DNA of 62,353 bases from contig JAADII010000123.1 in the NCBI GenBank assembly GCA_013151415.1, positions 1 to 62,353 on the forward strand, in the 5' to 3' direction. Made by a program: the position numbers and the translations under genes. A model generated the notes under the pieces. It ran no database searches. It was not told where the DNA came from and saw only the letters and a program-made list of their open reading frames with translations. Below, piece after piece: positions 33,960-42,976 of the stretch; the first letter of the stretch is position 1; each line of letters begins with the position of its first letter. The DNA comes from Chloroflexota bacterium. GTDB taxonomy: Bacteria; Chloroflexota; Anaerolineae; J102.

Positions 33960-35945
33960 ATGACTGCATTTGAAAAATGGCTTGCCACAATGATTTTGGC
34001 AATCATTATGGCAATATTGACAGTGCATGAGACCGGAAGGGCGAACGATGGAGCTTTGGTGTGGAACAGCTATGGTCCCCCAGGAGGCGTCATCTCCGCG
34101 TTCGCCATTGATCCTCGCCAATCGTCCACGCTCTACGCGGGCGTAGTGGGAGGCGGCATATGGAAAAGTGTTGATAATGGAGCCAATTGGCGTTACTTGG
34201 GATTGGATTCGCACTATATTCGGGCGATTGCAATCAACCCCAAATTCCCGGAAAGATTGTTTGCCGCCACAAATAATGATTACCTTTACAAGAGTGTAGA
34301 TGGTGGCAACACATGGACCCGAAAACATAGAGGATTTCGTTCTCCATCCATCACCGCCATCGCCATCGATCCCAAAGTGCCTGTGGTTATGTATGCTGGC
34401 ACGAAATTCGGAGTATATAAAAGCATAGATAGCGGCGAGACCTGGAAAGAAAGCTTTCCTTACTCAGCTTCCGTAACAGCATTAAGCATTGATCCTGAGT
34501 CACCCACCACGCTCTTCGCGGCCGTAAGTGGAAGAGTTTATAAAACTGTAAACGGCGGCTTAACCTGGGAAAACGTATCGAATGATCTGTCCGATTATCA
34601 CGTTGGGGTTCTATCACCAATCGTTCAGTCCACTACTCTCTATGTAGGCGCTTTAGCAAACGGCATTTATAAAACCACCGATGGGGGCGAGCATTGGGTG
34701 TGGAGTGGGGAAGGGCTACCGTCGCATTCTGTTAGCAGTATTGCCGTTGATCCCGTCACTCCAACGCTTTTATATGCCTCTCTGTATGCACCGTCTGGAT
34801 CTGGCGGACTTTACAAAAGTTTGGATGCGGGAGAGCATTGGTTTCCGGCTTATACTGGTATGTATTCATCCGGTGTTGGAATAGTTTCCATTGATCCGTC
34901 TTCGCCATCAACAATCTATGGAGGAACCCGCGCTGGCGTGTTCAAAAGCACTGATGGCGGTGAGTCGTGGCTCTTCAGTAGTTCAGGGCTTGCAGCCTCT
35001 CATGTTTGCGCCTTGACCACCGAACCCCAAAAGCCATCGACAATTTATGCCGGTGCGACTGAAGGCGGCGTCTTCATGAGCTTGGACAAAGGCGAGACTT
35101 ATCATTCCATAGGACTGACAGGCCTCTCTGTTAGAGCTTTGGCCGCCAGCACCCTGACCACAACTGTATTATATGCTGGCACGGACGAAGGTGAGCTTTA
35201 TAAAACCGTTGACATGGGTGCGCATTGGCAGAAGATCGGTTTGGCCCAGAATGGCGTTGTTGAAGTCATTGAAATCAATCCGACAAAGCCAGAAACCCTC
35301 TATGTTAGCATTGTAGAATCGAGTGGAGAGACGGGATTATTCAAGAGTGATGATGGCGGTAAACACTGGCGGCAGTTAACAGATACTCATTTTCATGATG
35401 TTTACAGTCTTGCCATAGACCCCCAATCATCCTCCACTGTTTATGCGGGGATGAATGTGTTTGGAGAGTCATGGCAAACAGGACATGCCATTTACAAAAG
35501 CCTTGACGGGGGAGACCATTGGACACCTATTGGAACAGGAATCAGGGCCGACACTGTCCATGCTCTGGCAATCGATCCTGTTGCGTCAGATATCTTGTAT
35601 GCGGGGACATCCGAGGGTGTTTACAAGACGACTGACGGGGGCGAGAGCTGGAAAGCAATCAATGACGGTTTACAAGGTTGGCTTGTGTATACTCTGGCAA
35701 TTGATCCTAACCACACCGCCACGATCTTTGCTGGCACCACGGCTGGTGTTTTCAAGAGCGTCGATGGTGGTGAACATTGGAGTAGGGATAGTATGGGAAT
35801 TACAACAAACACGATTTGTAAACTCAACATAGCCCCAACCATATCAAGAATATATGCAGCTACGGTAGGAGGTGGGGTGTTTGTTGCATCATACCCTTCC
35901 CACAAATATCGTATTTATCTTCCCATGAATCTACACATCGATTAA
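33960..35945 (+). CDS. Secreted BNR/sortilin-type beta-propeller protein
   Basis: 661 residues. The N-terminal signal peptide (ILAIIMAILTVHETGRA) is followed by at least ten repeats with the Asp-box pattern (SVDNGANWRYLG, SVDGGNTWTR, TTDGGEHW). They alternate with LYAGT strands and AIDPxxPxTLYAG, as in VPS10/sortilin and xyloglucanase-type propellers. The C-terminus ends RIYLPMNL, a tail shared with other secreted proteins here. Codon use is AT-richer than the average for the window. I cannot give a substrate; enzyme residues of sialidase type are not evident. Confidence 0.82.
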   Translation: MTAFEKWLATMILAIIMAILTVHETGRANDGALVWNSYGPPGGVISAFAIDPRQSSTLYAGVVGGGIWKSVDNGANWRYLGLDSHYIRAIAINPKFPERLFAATNNDYLYKSVDGGNTWTRKHRGFRSPSITAIAIDPKVPVVMYAGTKFGVYKSIDSGETWKESFPYSASVTALSIDPESPTTLFAAVSGRVYKTVNGGLTWENVSNDLSDYHVGVLSPIVQSTTLYVGALANGIYKTTDGGEHWVWSGEGLPSHSVSSIAVDPVTPTLLYASLYAPSGSGGLYKSLDAGEHWFPAYTGMYSSGVGIVSIDPSSPSTIYGGTRAGVFKSTDGGESWLFSSSGLAASHVCALTTEPQKPSTIYAGATEGGVFMSLDKGETYHSIGLTGLSVRALAASTLTTTVLYAGTDEGELYKTVDMGAHWQKIGLAQNGVVEVIEINPTKPETLYVSIVESSGETGLFKSDDGGKHWRQLTDTHFHDVYSLAIDPQSSSTVYAGMNVFGESWQTGHAIYKSLDGGDHWTPIGTGIRADTVHALAIDPVASDILYAGTSEGVYKTTDGGESWKAINDGLQGWLVYTLAIDPNHTATIFAGTTAGVFKSVDGGEHWSRDSMGITTNTICKLNIAPTISRIYAATVGGGVFVASYPSHKYRIYLPMNLHID

Positions 35946-35968
35946 TCGTCGGGGACGTAAGGAGTGCT

Positions 35969-37738
35969 TTATCTTCTGTTACGCAATAACGTCAGCATTT
36001 CTTCCAGGGGGCGGGTGTTGATCACGTCGTCGGGCGTGAGCCAGGCGCGGCGGGCCGTAGCCACGCCATAGGGCATGAGGTCTAAATCTTCGGCGCTGTG
36101 CGCGTCCGTGCTGATGGCGATCTTGCAGCCCAGCTCGACCGCGCGGCGGGCGTGGACATCATTGAGATCGAGCCGCGCGGGATTGGCGTTTATCTCCACC
36201 ACCACGCCATACGCGGCGCAGGCCTGCAACACGACCTCGACATCCAGTTCGGTGGGCGGTCGTTGGCCCAGGAGACGGCCGGTGGGATGGCCCAAAATAT
36301 CTACATGGGGGTTTTCGAGGGCCTTGAGACAGCGCGTGGTGATGGTCTCTCTATCCTGGCGCAGGCTGCTATGAATGCTGGCCACCACCACATCGAGTTC
36401 GGCCAGGATTTCATCGGGCAGGCCCAGCCGACCATCGGCCATGATCTCCACCTCGATGCCGTGAAGCAGACGGAAATCGACGCCCTGCTCGGCCCAGCGT
36501 TGGTTCAATCGCCGCACGATTTCGGCCTGTTCGCGCACGCGCGCGGCGTCCAGCCCGCCCACCATGCCCAGTCCCGCGCTGTGATCACTGAGCAACCAAT
36601 AGCGATAGCCCCGTTTGCGCGCGGCCTCGGCCATGGCCTCGATGCTAAGGCGACCATCGCTCCAGTCGCTGTGGCCGTGCAATTCGCCCTGCAGGTCGGC
36701 CTGGGTGATCAGGCGAGGAAGGCGGTGGGCCTGAGCGGCTTCGATCTCCCCCCGATTTTCCCTTAGCTCGGGCGGAATCCAATCCAGGCCAAGGAAGTGA
36801 TATACATCCTCCTCCCGCTCGAAGAAGCGCTGTTCGCCGACGGCTGCGTCGCCTTGGCCGGTCGCGGTGAGGCCATATTCGTTCAGGCTCCAGCCTTGTT
36901 TCAGGGCCAATTCGCGCATGGCCACGCCGTGTTCTTTGCTACCTGTGAAATATTGCAAGGCTGCGCCCCAATGCCGGGGCTCGACCACGCGCAGGTCGCA
37001 TTCCAGACCGTTGATCAGGCGCACGCGGCTTTTGGTGCGGCCGCTCCACAACACCTCGGTCACGAGATCGAGGGAGCGAAAGGCCTGGGTCACCGCGTCG
37101 GGGTCGGGGCTGGCTGCGAGGATGTCGAGATCGCCGATGGTCTCTTTCCAACGTCGCACGCTGCCCGCGGGTTCGATCTGCACCAGGGTGGTTTTGGGCA
37201 ATATGGCGCGCAATGCGGCCACCACTTCCAGGGCCGCGGGCCGGGCCGCGGCCAGGGGAATGCGCTCTTCTTTGCGGCTTTGCAATAATTCAATGCCTTT
37301 GAGGATTTTTTCTTCGGTTTTGGCGCCAAAGCCTTTGAGGCCGCGCAGTTTTTGCGCTTCGGCCGCGGCTTTCAATGATTCGATATCGGTGACACCCAGT
37401 TCTCGCCATAGTCGCGCGGCTTTTTTCGGGCCTACGCCGGGCACTTTCATCATCTCCACCACGCCCAGAGGCACTTCCTGCTTGAGCTGTTCCAAGAATT
37501 CGATGCGGCCCGCGTCGAGCAATTGGGCGATGTCTTCGGCGATGCTTTTGCCCACGCCGGGGATTTCGGTCAGCGCGCCCACGCGATGGATTGCGTAGAT
37601 GTCCTGGCCCAGGTTTTCGATGCTCTCTGCCGCGTTGTGGAAGGCCAGGACGCGAAAGCGGTTCTCGCCTTTGATCTGCAAAATGTCGCCGATGAGCCGC
37701 AGTTGCGCGGCCACATCTTTGTTGGTGAGTCGAGACAT
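35969..37738 (-). CDS. polX: PolX-type DNA polymerase with C-terminal PHP exonuclease
   Basis: 589 residues. The N-terminal 8-kDa-like and helix-hairpin-helix parts ([30 protein letters not shown]) lead to the X-family nucleotidyltransferase core ([16 protein letters not shown] with the Asp pair, and ECDLRVV with the third). A PHP domain follows ([38 protein letters not shown]), a metal-dependent 3'-5' exonuclease. It fills gaps in base-excision repair. The length matches bacterial PolX. It is convergent with the propeller gene, 23 bp away. Confidence 0.93.
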   Translation of the reverse strand: MSRLTNKDVAAQLRLIGDILQIKGENRFRVLAFHNAAESIENLGQDIYAIHRVGALTEIPGVGKSIAEDIAQLLDAGRIEFLEQLKQEVPLGVVEMMKVPGVGPKKAARLWRELGVTDIESLKAAAEAQKLRGLKGFGAKTEEKILKGIELLQSRKEERIPLAAARPAALEVVAALRAILPKTTLVQIEPAGSVRRWKETIGDLDILAASPDPDAVTQAFRSLDLVTEVLWSGRTKSRVRLINGLECDLRVVEPRHWGAALQYFTGSKEHGVAMRELALKQGWSLNEYGLTATGQGDAAVGEQRFFEREEDVYHFLGLDWIPPELRENRGEIEAAQAHRLPRLITQADLQGELHGHSDWSDGRLSIEAMAEAARKRGYRYWLLSDHSAGLGMVGGLDAARVREQAEIVRRLNQRWAEQGVDFRLLHGIEVEIMADGRLGLPDEILAELDVVVASIHSSLRQDRETITTRCLKALENPHVDILGHPTGRLLGQRPPTELDVEVVLQACAAYGVVVEINANPARLDLNDVHARRAVELGCKIAISTDAHSAEDLDLMPYGVATARRAWLTPDDVINTRPLEEMLTLLRNRR

Positions 37739-37765
37739 GGTAAAAAGGTTGAGTTAGTTATGACC

Positions 37766-37836
37766 TGAAACTTGAGCGGCTGGTCTACTTTTGTCTATTT
37801 TGGTCAACGTCGGCAACAGATGTTGCTCAAGTTTCA
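37766..37836. repeat. Inverted repeat upstream of polX containing a GGTCTAC-type motif
   Basis: Arms TGAAACTTGAGC (37766-37777) and GCTCAAGTTTCA (37825-37836) are perfect 12-bp complements. The loop includes GGTCTACTTTTGTC and GGTCAACGTCGG, similar to the cores of palindrome copies A and B, so this may be a degenerate family member. Confidence 0.6.
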
Positions 37837-37873
37837 AACGAGTAATCGCTTAAGAATTATGTTGGAGGACCAG

Positions 37874-38983
37874 CTAATCATGAGTCATCAACATTTCCTG
37901 ATACACTTCATATGTCTCGGCCGCGATGCGAGCCTGGGTGTAGTGGGCGAGGACGCGACGACGACCGCGTTGGGTCAGTTCGAGGCGGGCGGCTTCGTCG
38001 TTCATCAGGGCTTGTAAATGCGCGGCCAATTCGGCTGCGTCCTCCTCCTCGAAAAGTAGGCCCGCTTCCGCGATGACATAGGGTATCTCGCCGCTGCGCG
38101 AGCCAATGACGGGCACGCCCGAGGCCATGGCCTCGATGAGCACGCGCCCGAATTGCTCCATCCAGTTGGGCCGCGTGCGCGAGGGCAAAACCAGAACGTC
38201 GAGACCATGATAGAATGCGGGCATGTTCACCGAAGAGATCTTGCCCGGCCAATGTATGCGCGCAGCGATGCCCAATTCATCGGCCAATTTTTCAAGCGTC
38301 GAGCGATATGCGCCTGCGCCCGCCAACTGCAAACGCCACTCTCCGTGCAGTTGCGCGCACGCGCGCAGCAAAATATCCACGCCTTTTTCATAAAGCAGGC
38401 CGCCAGCATAGCCGATGGTGAAGGGTCGATCAGCGCGAAGGCCGGGGCCGGGCGCAAACAGATGAGGATCAACGCCAAACTGGGGAATGACCCGAATTGG
38501 TCCGCGATATCCTTTGGCTCTCAACACGCGTTCGGCGTCGTGGTTGCCAGCAATGGCGTAGGCCGCGTGACGATAGTTGTAGCGCTCCCACATGGCAAAG
38601 GGCGGAGGATAAGTGCGCTGCAAATTCTGCCAGGTGAAAAAACAGGCCGGTATGTTCATGCGTCGGGCCAGGCTCATGGCATGGCGGGTGGCGAAGTTGT
38701 ACGGCTCTTCGTCGATATGGAGCAGATCGGGCCGAATGCGAGCCAGCTCCTGGGCCAACCGAGGATAAAAATGAAGATGAAAACGGCCGTTCAAGGCCAT
38801 AGGCGTCACGCGTAGTTCATATCCCCGGGTGAAAACCCGCTCCAATATCTGCTCACCCCGGCTGTCGCGCCAGGCCGGCGGCGTGAGCACGGTGAGATCA
38901 AGGTCGGGACATTTGGCCAGTTCTTCGAGTTTGCGTTGATATGTCCCGACAATGCAGGCTTTGGAAAGCATAACGACGCGCAT
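37874..38983 (-). CDS. Family 4 glycosyltransferase
   Basis: 369 residues, GT-B fold. The N-terminal part has a Rossmann-like start (MRVVMLSKACIVGTYQRKL). The donor site carries the GT4 E-x7-E motif in EQFGRVLIEAMASGVPVIGS, and the GYAGGLLYEKGVDILLRA segment is typical for nucleotide-sugar binding. It probably adds a hexose to a lipid or surface glycan. No glycan genes are adjacent. A promoter is at 38990-39018 and puts the start site at the ATG (leaderless). Confidence 0.9.
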   Translation of the reverse strand: MRVVMLSKACIVGTYQRKLEELAKCPDLDLTVLTPPAWRDSRGEQILERVFTRGYELRVTPMALNGRFHLHFYPRLAQELARIRPDLLHIDEEPYNFATRHAMSLARRMNIPACFFTWQNLQRTYPPPFAMWERYNYRHAAYAIAGNHDAERVLRAKGYRGPIRVIPQFGVDPHLFAPGPGLRADRPFTIGYAGGLLYEKGVDILLRACAQLHGEWRLQLAGAGAYRSTLEKLADELGIAARIHWPGKISSVNMPAFYHGLDVLVLPSRTRPNWMEQFGRVLIEAMASGVPVIGSRSGEIPYVIAEAGLLFEEEDAAELAAHLQALMNDEAARLELTQRGRRRVLAHYTQARIAAETYEVYQEMLMTHD

Positions 38984-38989
38984 GACCCG

Positions 38990-39018
38990 ATTCTAGCCCT
39001 ATTCAGCGCCGGGAACAA
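38990..39018 (-). promoter_or_regulatory. Promoter of the GT4 gene, apparently leaderless
   Basis: On the minus strand, TTGTTC (39018-39013), 17 nt, TAGAAT (38995-38990). Only 6 nt separate the -10 box from ATG 38983, so transcription should begin at or next to the start codon. Confidence 0.6.
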
Positions 39019-39082
39019 GATTGCGGAGCGAGATGAGGATGGATGGCGTGAAAGCCTGGTTGAGAGCTTGTCTCCATTCTGT

Positions 39083-39111
39083 TTGCTTTCTGCTCATGCA
39101 AAGACTATAAT
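39083..39111 (+). promoter_or_regulatory. Promoter of the thioredoxin-fold/Crp pair
   Basis: TTGCTT (39083-39088), 17 nt, TATAAT (39106-39111). The predicted leader is about 145 nt. Apart from this and the divergent promoter I see nothing definite in 38984-39261. Confidence 0.55.
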
Positions 39112-39261
39112 CAGTTGATGTAAGTAGCTTCACTGAAACTTCGCGCGCGGCGCGCTATGCTACAGGTCGCATCGATTCGTTCGAGCTCGGCCTGGGAACT
39201 TTGGAATCAAGGCTCATTTCCTCGACCGGGTAAGATTTTTCAACGGAGCCCTCTCCATAGC

Positions 39262-39600
39262 ATGGCGCACATTCAAGTATTCCTCGCGCGCGGTTGCCAG
39301 ATTTGCGCGCACAGCCGCCGATTGGCTGAGGAAATCCGTCGGCGTTATCCTCATGTGAAGGTCGAAATCTTCGTTTTGGAGGATATAGACGCGGCGGCTG
39401 TGCCCGAGAGCGTATTTGCAACTCCCACCTGGCTGTGGGACGAACGCATCTACAGCTTAGGCAACCCCGATCCAGCCCATCTGTGGCGGCGTCTGGCCGA
39501 ACTGGTTCCATCCCCGAACATCATCTCTAACGAGGAGTCCGAGCATGGACGAAAAGATGCGACATCTCTCGACAATGGAGTTATTTCAGGACCTCTCTGA
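39262..39600 (+). CDS. Small glutaredoxin/thioredoxin-fold protein
   Basis: 112 residues from ATG 39262. It starts with the strand [16 protein letters not shown], where Cys12 and Cys15 form a CxxC active site. The cis-Pro region is [17 protein letters not shown]. The family does thiol-disulfide exchange or senses redox state. The last 56 bp overlap the Crp-type gene in another frame. It has no signal peptide, so it is cytoplasmic. A direct effect on the downstream regulator is plausible but not shown. Confidence 0.75.
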   Translation: MAHIQVFLARGCQICAHSRRLAEEIRRRYPHVKVEIFVLEDIDAAAVPESVFATPTWLWDERIYSLGNPDPAHLWRRLAELVPSPNIISNEESEHGRKDATSLDNGVISGPL

Positions 39601-40252
39601 GAAGGAGAAGGAAGAGTTGGACCGAATCACCACCATGAGCACCGTGCGGCGGGGCAAGGTGTTTTATCGTCCAGAGGAGATGGGCGAGGTGCTTTTTATA
39701 TTGAAACAAGGCAAAGTGCAGCTTTATCGCATTTCGCCGGAAGGCAAGAAACTCGTTATCACTTTGTTGGAAAAAGGGGCGCTATTTGGCGAAATGGCAT
39801 TATTGGGCCAACAAATGCACAACACATTTGCTGAAGCGCTCACCGACTGCACAATTTGCGTCATGAGTCGCGCCGATCTAGAACGGTTGATCATGAACAG
39901 GCCCAAAGTGGCGCTGCGCATTTTGGAAATCACCGGCCAGCGCCTGCGGGAGGCGGAGGCAAGACTCGAAGATATGGCCTTCAAAAGCATTCCAGCGCGG
40001 CTGGCTTCGCTGTTATTGCGATTGGCGGGTGAGAGCGATGAAGTGGTGGGTTATACGCACCAAGAGCTGGCTGAAATGGTGGGCACATATCGCGAAACCG
40101 CCACACAAGTGCTCAACGAACTCAAAAGCAAGGGATTCATCGAAATCGGCCGCAAACGCCTCACCATCCTTGATCGCGAAGGGCTGGAAACCGTGGTTGA
40201 AGGCGTCGGAGCCGACGAGCGAGAACGAGCTCCGGTCGCTGGGTTTGCCTGA
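39545..40252 (+). CDS. Crp/Fnr-family transcription regulator
   Basis: 235 residues. The N-terminal cyclic-nucleotide-type barrel has [16 protein letters not shown] and [13 protein letters not shown] dimerisation helix follows, then the winged HTH with [21 protein letters not shown] and [10 protein letters not shown]. No N-terminal Fe-S Cys cluster is present, so it is not an FNR-type oxygen sensor; only Cys in TDCTICVMS are seen. A strong GAGGAG lies 7 nt upstream of ATG 39545, inside the preceding gene. Confidence 0.9.
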   Translation: MDEKMRHLSTMELFQDLSEKEKEELDRITTMSTVRRGKVFYRPEEMGEVLFILKQGKVQLYRISPEGKKLVITLLEKGALFGEMALLGQQMHNTFAEALTDCTICVMSRADLERLIMNRPKVALRILEITGQRLREAEARLEDMAFKSIPARLASLLLRLAGESDEVVGYTHQELAEMVGTYRETATQVLNELKSKGFIEIGRKRLTILDREGLETVVEGVGADERERAPVAGFA

Positions 40253-40279
40253 GAGCGACTTTTCGGGTTCTGCACATAT

Positions 40280-40312
40280 GAGCGCTCAAGAGAGAACCGC
40301 GATTGAGCGCTC
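40280..40312. terminator. Bidirectional hairpin terminator
   Basis: GAGCGCTCAA (40280-40289) and TTGAGCGCTC (40303-40312) are perfect 10-bp arms with a 13-nt loop, followed by a short T-rich stretch. It lies between the convergent Crp gene (ends 40252) and the BNR lipoprotein gene (ends 40318). Confidence 0.6.
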
Positions 40313-40317
40313 TTCGT

Positions 40318-42594
40318 TTATTCAGAGTCGGCAAGCGAACGAATGAGCGGCAAAAAGTTACGAATGGAAAACTGGAAATCGCGATACTGAAAGCCCGTTC
40401 CCGGCGAACCCACCCAAACCCGGTTGGGGCGACCCGGATCAAAGGCCGCGGGGTTGGCGAAGGGCCAGGCCATGCCCTGGTTTTGCCGCGTCCAGGTCGC
40501 GCCGCGGTCGGTGGAGAGCAACACGCCGTTGGACCCGGGATCATAGCCGCCCGACATGAACGCGCTGGACGAAGTGGCGATGAGGATGGCCGGATTCACG
40601 GGCGAGACGGCCACATCGCGCATGAAATCATCGCTCCATAGTTTCTCCCATGTCTGGCCGCGGTTTTGGCTACGGTAGAGACCCTTGTCTTGACCAAAGA
40701 CGGCCACATACACCGTTCCCGCGGCATGGGGATCGGGCGTAATCGCGAACACGCCCTCCCAGCCCCATTCCCACACCTCGCCGCTCACGCGCCCTCGCAT
40801 TTCGGGCAACCCCACCTCGATCCACGATCCCACATCGCCACCCTGTTCCGAACGCCACAGACCGGCCTCGCCCCCGGCATAGACCAGATCGCCCTCTCGC
40901 GCATCCACCGCGGTGAAGCGACAGCCATCGCAATCGAAGACCTTGCTCCAGGTCGCGCCGTCGTCCACGCTGCGATACACATCGCCCTGCGCGGTGATGA
41001 ATAAAGTGCGCTTGTCGGTCGGGTCGGTGCGGTCGAGCGAGAGACCCGTGAGCGGCGCCGCGGGCAGACCGGACGCCGGCGCCCAGGTCTGGCCGTAATC
41101 ATGGCTGCGCAACAGCGCGCCCGGTTCATCCCATGAGGGCGATTGTGCGGTCCACACCACGCCATCGCGGGCGGGATCGGCCAATACGGCGGTTGTGTTG
41201 CCGCCGCCGCCCTGCCAATCGCCGGTGCTATCGAAATCGTTGCAATTCATCCAGCTTGCGCCCGCGTCAGGGCTGTGCCAACAACCGATGTCGAAATAGC
41301 CCAGATAAATGTGTTGGGGCTCGCTTTCGCTGATGGCCAGATCGAACATGACCACATTGTCCACGCCGTGCGATTGCCAGCGCCCCGGAGCAATCTCTTC
41401 AGTATAGTTGTTGTAGAACATGCGACCGTCGTTATCGGTGGCGAAGATGAACTGGCTGTCCGCCCAATGCAGCGCTTCGGGGTCGGAAAGATCATCGCCG
41501 ATGGCCCACACGTCGGTGCTATAGGCCCAATAGACGGGCGTCCAGCCCACGTCCCAATCCTCGACCTTGCTGACCTGCGTCCAGGTTTTGCCGTCGTCCA
41601 CGCTTTCCCACACGCCGTTGCGCTCATCCCAGGGGAATTGGTGGAAGGGATCAATGAGACGTATGAGCTTTGGCTCGCCCGGCTTCAGCCAGATGCGACC
41701 CCAACGATGCGTGACCAGGCTCCACGAATCGCCCCGGTTCTCGCTGCGATAGAGCTTGCCCGCGCCGTCGGGATAGTCATCCACCACGGCCAGATAAACG
41801 CGGCTGGGATTGTCAGGCGAGACCGCGATGTCCATGACCTCGCCCAAATTCGCGGCCAGACGCGTCCAATGTTTGCCGCCATCCAGGCTACGATACGCGG
41901 CCATAGGCCCGCTTGCAAATCGTCGCTCGCCCGAAAGCAGATAGAGCGTATTCATATCGGTGGGGTCGAGAGCCAGCTCGATGATCCGCAAACCGTCGGG
42001 GAGGTTCTGGCTGACGCGCGACCAGGTCAGGCCTCCATTCACCGTTTTGTACACCTGACCATCGGCGGCATCCCAAACCGAATGATAGGCCGCGTATCCG
42101 ATTTTGGGATCGGCGGGCGAGATCTTGATGTCGGTGATGTAGCCATCGTCGAGCACGCGCTGCACGTTCTCCCCGCGATCTGCGCTGCGGTAAACGCCCT
42201 CCTCCGTGCCCAAAAAGATGATATTCCCATCGATGGGATGAAAGCCCACCGCGCTGGCGTGGGTCGTCTCCAATCCCTGGGCCGCGCCGATCACATCCCA
42301 GGTGCGGCCCAGGTCTTGCGAGCGATAGAAGCCGCTGAGATCGCTGGCCGCGAGAATGAGGCCGTCCGGCCCCGCGCCAATGGTCATAAACCAGCCGCCC
42401 CCGCCGGGATTGCTACGAATCCAGGGCGATCCTGCGGCTTCGGAGGAGGAATGCGGGGACGGATTGTCGAACAAAATCGGGGGTTCGGCCGGAGGCGATG
42501 ACCGGGCCGCGAGGGTGGGCGCCGCGACCAAAGGTTGGGCGCAAGCAACAAGCAAGAGAAAGATGAAAAGGAAGACGGATTGCAGAATTCTCAT
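40318..42594 (-). CDS. BNR-repeat surface lipoprotein
   Basis: 758 residues from ATG 42594. The start MRILQSVFLFIFLLLVACAQ is a lipoprotein signal with lipobox LVAC. The mature part is rich in Asp-box/BNR repeats (SQDLGRTWDVIG, SADRGENV, SVDDGATWSKV, SQNRGQTWEKLW) with propeller strands between. The pattern is that of xyloglucanase/sortilin-type propellers with two stacked blades, but I see no catalytic acid pair clearly. The tail has NFLPLIRSL, like the FLPL elements of nearby secreted proteins. Confidence 0.82.
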   Translation of the reverse strand: MRILQSVFLFIFLLLVACAQPLVAAPTLAARSSPPAEPPILFDNPSPHSSSEAAGSPWIRSNPGGGGWFMTIGAGPDGLILAASDLSGFYRSQDLGRTWDVIGAAQGLETTHASAVGFHPIDGNIIFLGTEEGVYRSADRGENVQRVLDDGYITDIKISPADPKIGYAAYHSVWDAADGQVYKTVNGGLTWSRVSQNLPDGLRIIELALDPTDMNTLYLLSGERRFASGPMAAYRSLDGGKHWTRLAANLGEVMDIAVSPDNPSRVYLAVVDDYPDGAGKLYRSENRGDSWSLVTHRWGRIWLKPGEPKLIRLIDPFHQFPWDERNGVWESVDDGKTWTQVSKVEDWDVGWTPVYWAYSTDVWAIGDDLSDPEALHWADSQFIFATDNDGRMFYNNYTEEIAPGRWQSHGVDNVVMFDLAISESEPQHIYLGYFDIGCWHSPDAGASWMNCNDFDSTGDWQGGGGNTTAVLADPARDGVVWTAQSPSWDEPGALLRSHDYGQTWAPASGLPAAPLTGLSLDRTDPTDKRTLFITAQGDVYRSVDDGATWSKVFDCDGCRFTAVDAREGDLVYAGGEAGLWRSEQGGDVGSWIEVGLPEMRGRVSGEVWEWGWEGVFAITPDPHAAGTVYVAVFGQDKGLYRSQNRGQTWEKLWSDDFMRDVAVSPVNPAILIATSSSAFMSGGYDPGSNGVLLSTDRGATWTRQNQGMAWPFANPAAFDPGRPNRVWVGSPGTGFQYRDFQFSIRNFLPLIRSLADSE

Positions 42595-42685
42595 GGAAAG
42601 AGTATGATAGAGAAGATGGTGAATGTCTCTCATCAGCTTGATAACCTTAAAGAGATTACGCCATCTTTACATCCGAGGTCAAATT

Positions 42686-42976
42686 ATGGCGACGAAAACT
42701 GTGAATCTAGTGGTTCGAGTGCCCGAGTCGTTGCGACAGCGGGTCAAAGCCATTGCCCATTTGCGCGGAGAGACCGTTTCTGATGTAGTCCGGGAGGCGC
42801 TGCTGGATTATGTGGCCGCGGGTGAAACAGAAACGGCCACGGATTTTGTGAATGAAAAGGCCACCGAAGAGGAAGACCTGGCTTATGCCAAAGCAGTGTT
42901 AAATCGCATTGCTCAGGGAGCGCCCACTTACTCTCACGAAGAGGTGTGGGAGATGTTTTTCGAAGGTGCGCAATGA
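42686..42976 (+). CDS. Ribbon-helix-helix antitoxin-like protein
   Basis: 96 residues from ATG 42686 (GAGGT upstream). Residues 1-45 fit an RHH DNA-binding domain (TVNLVVRVPESLRQRVKAIA and ETVSDVVREALLDYV). The acidic C-terminal half ends EEVWEMFFEGAQ. RHH proteins of this type are usually antitoxins that bind their own promoter. Here the next gene, overlapping by 4 bp (ATGA), is an epimerase rather than a toxin. It may be an orphan regulator. Confidence 0.75.
   Translation: MATKTVNLVVRVPESLRQRVKAIAHLRGETVSDVVREALLDYVAAGETETATDFVNEKATEEEDLAYAKAVLNRIAQGAPTYSHEEVWEMFFEGAQ

Noticed and set aside
39157-39261. N-terminal extension of the thioredoxin-fold gene
   Set aside because: The 35 extra residues are polar and lie upstream of a good fit to the family start at ATG 39262.
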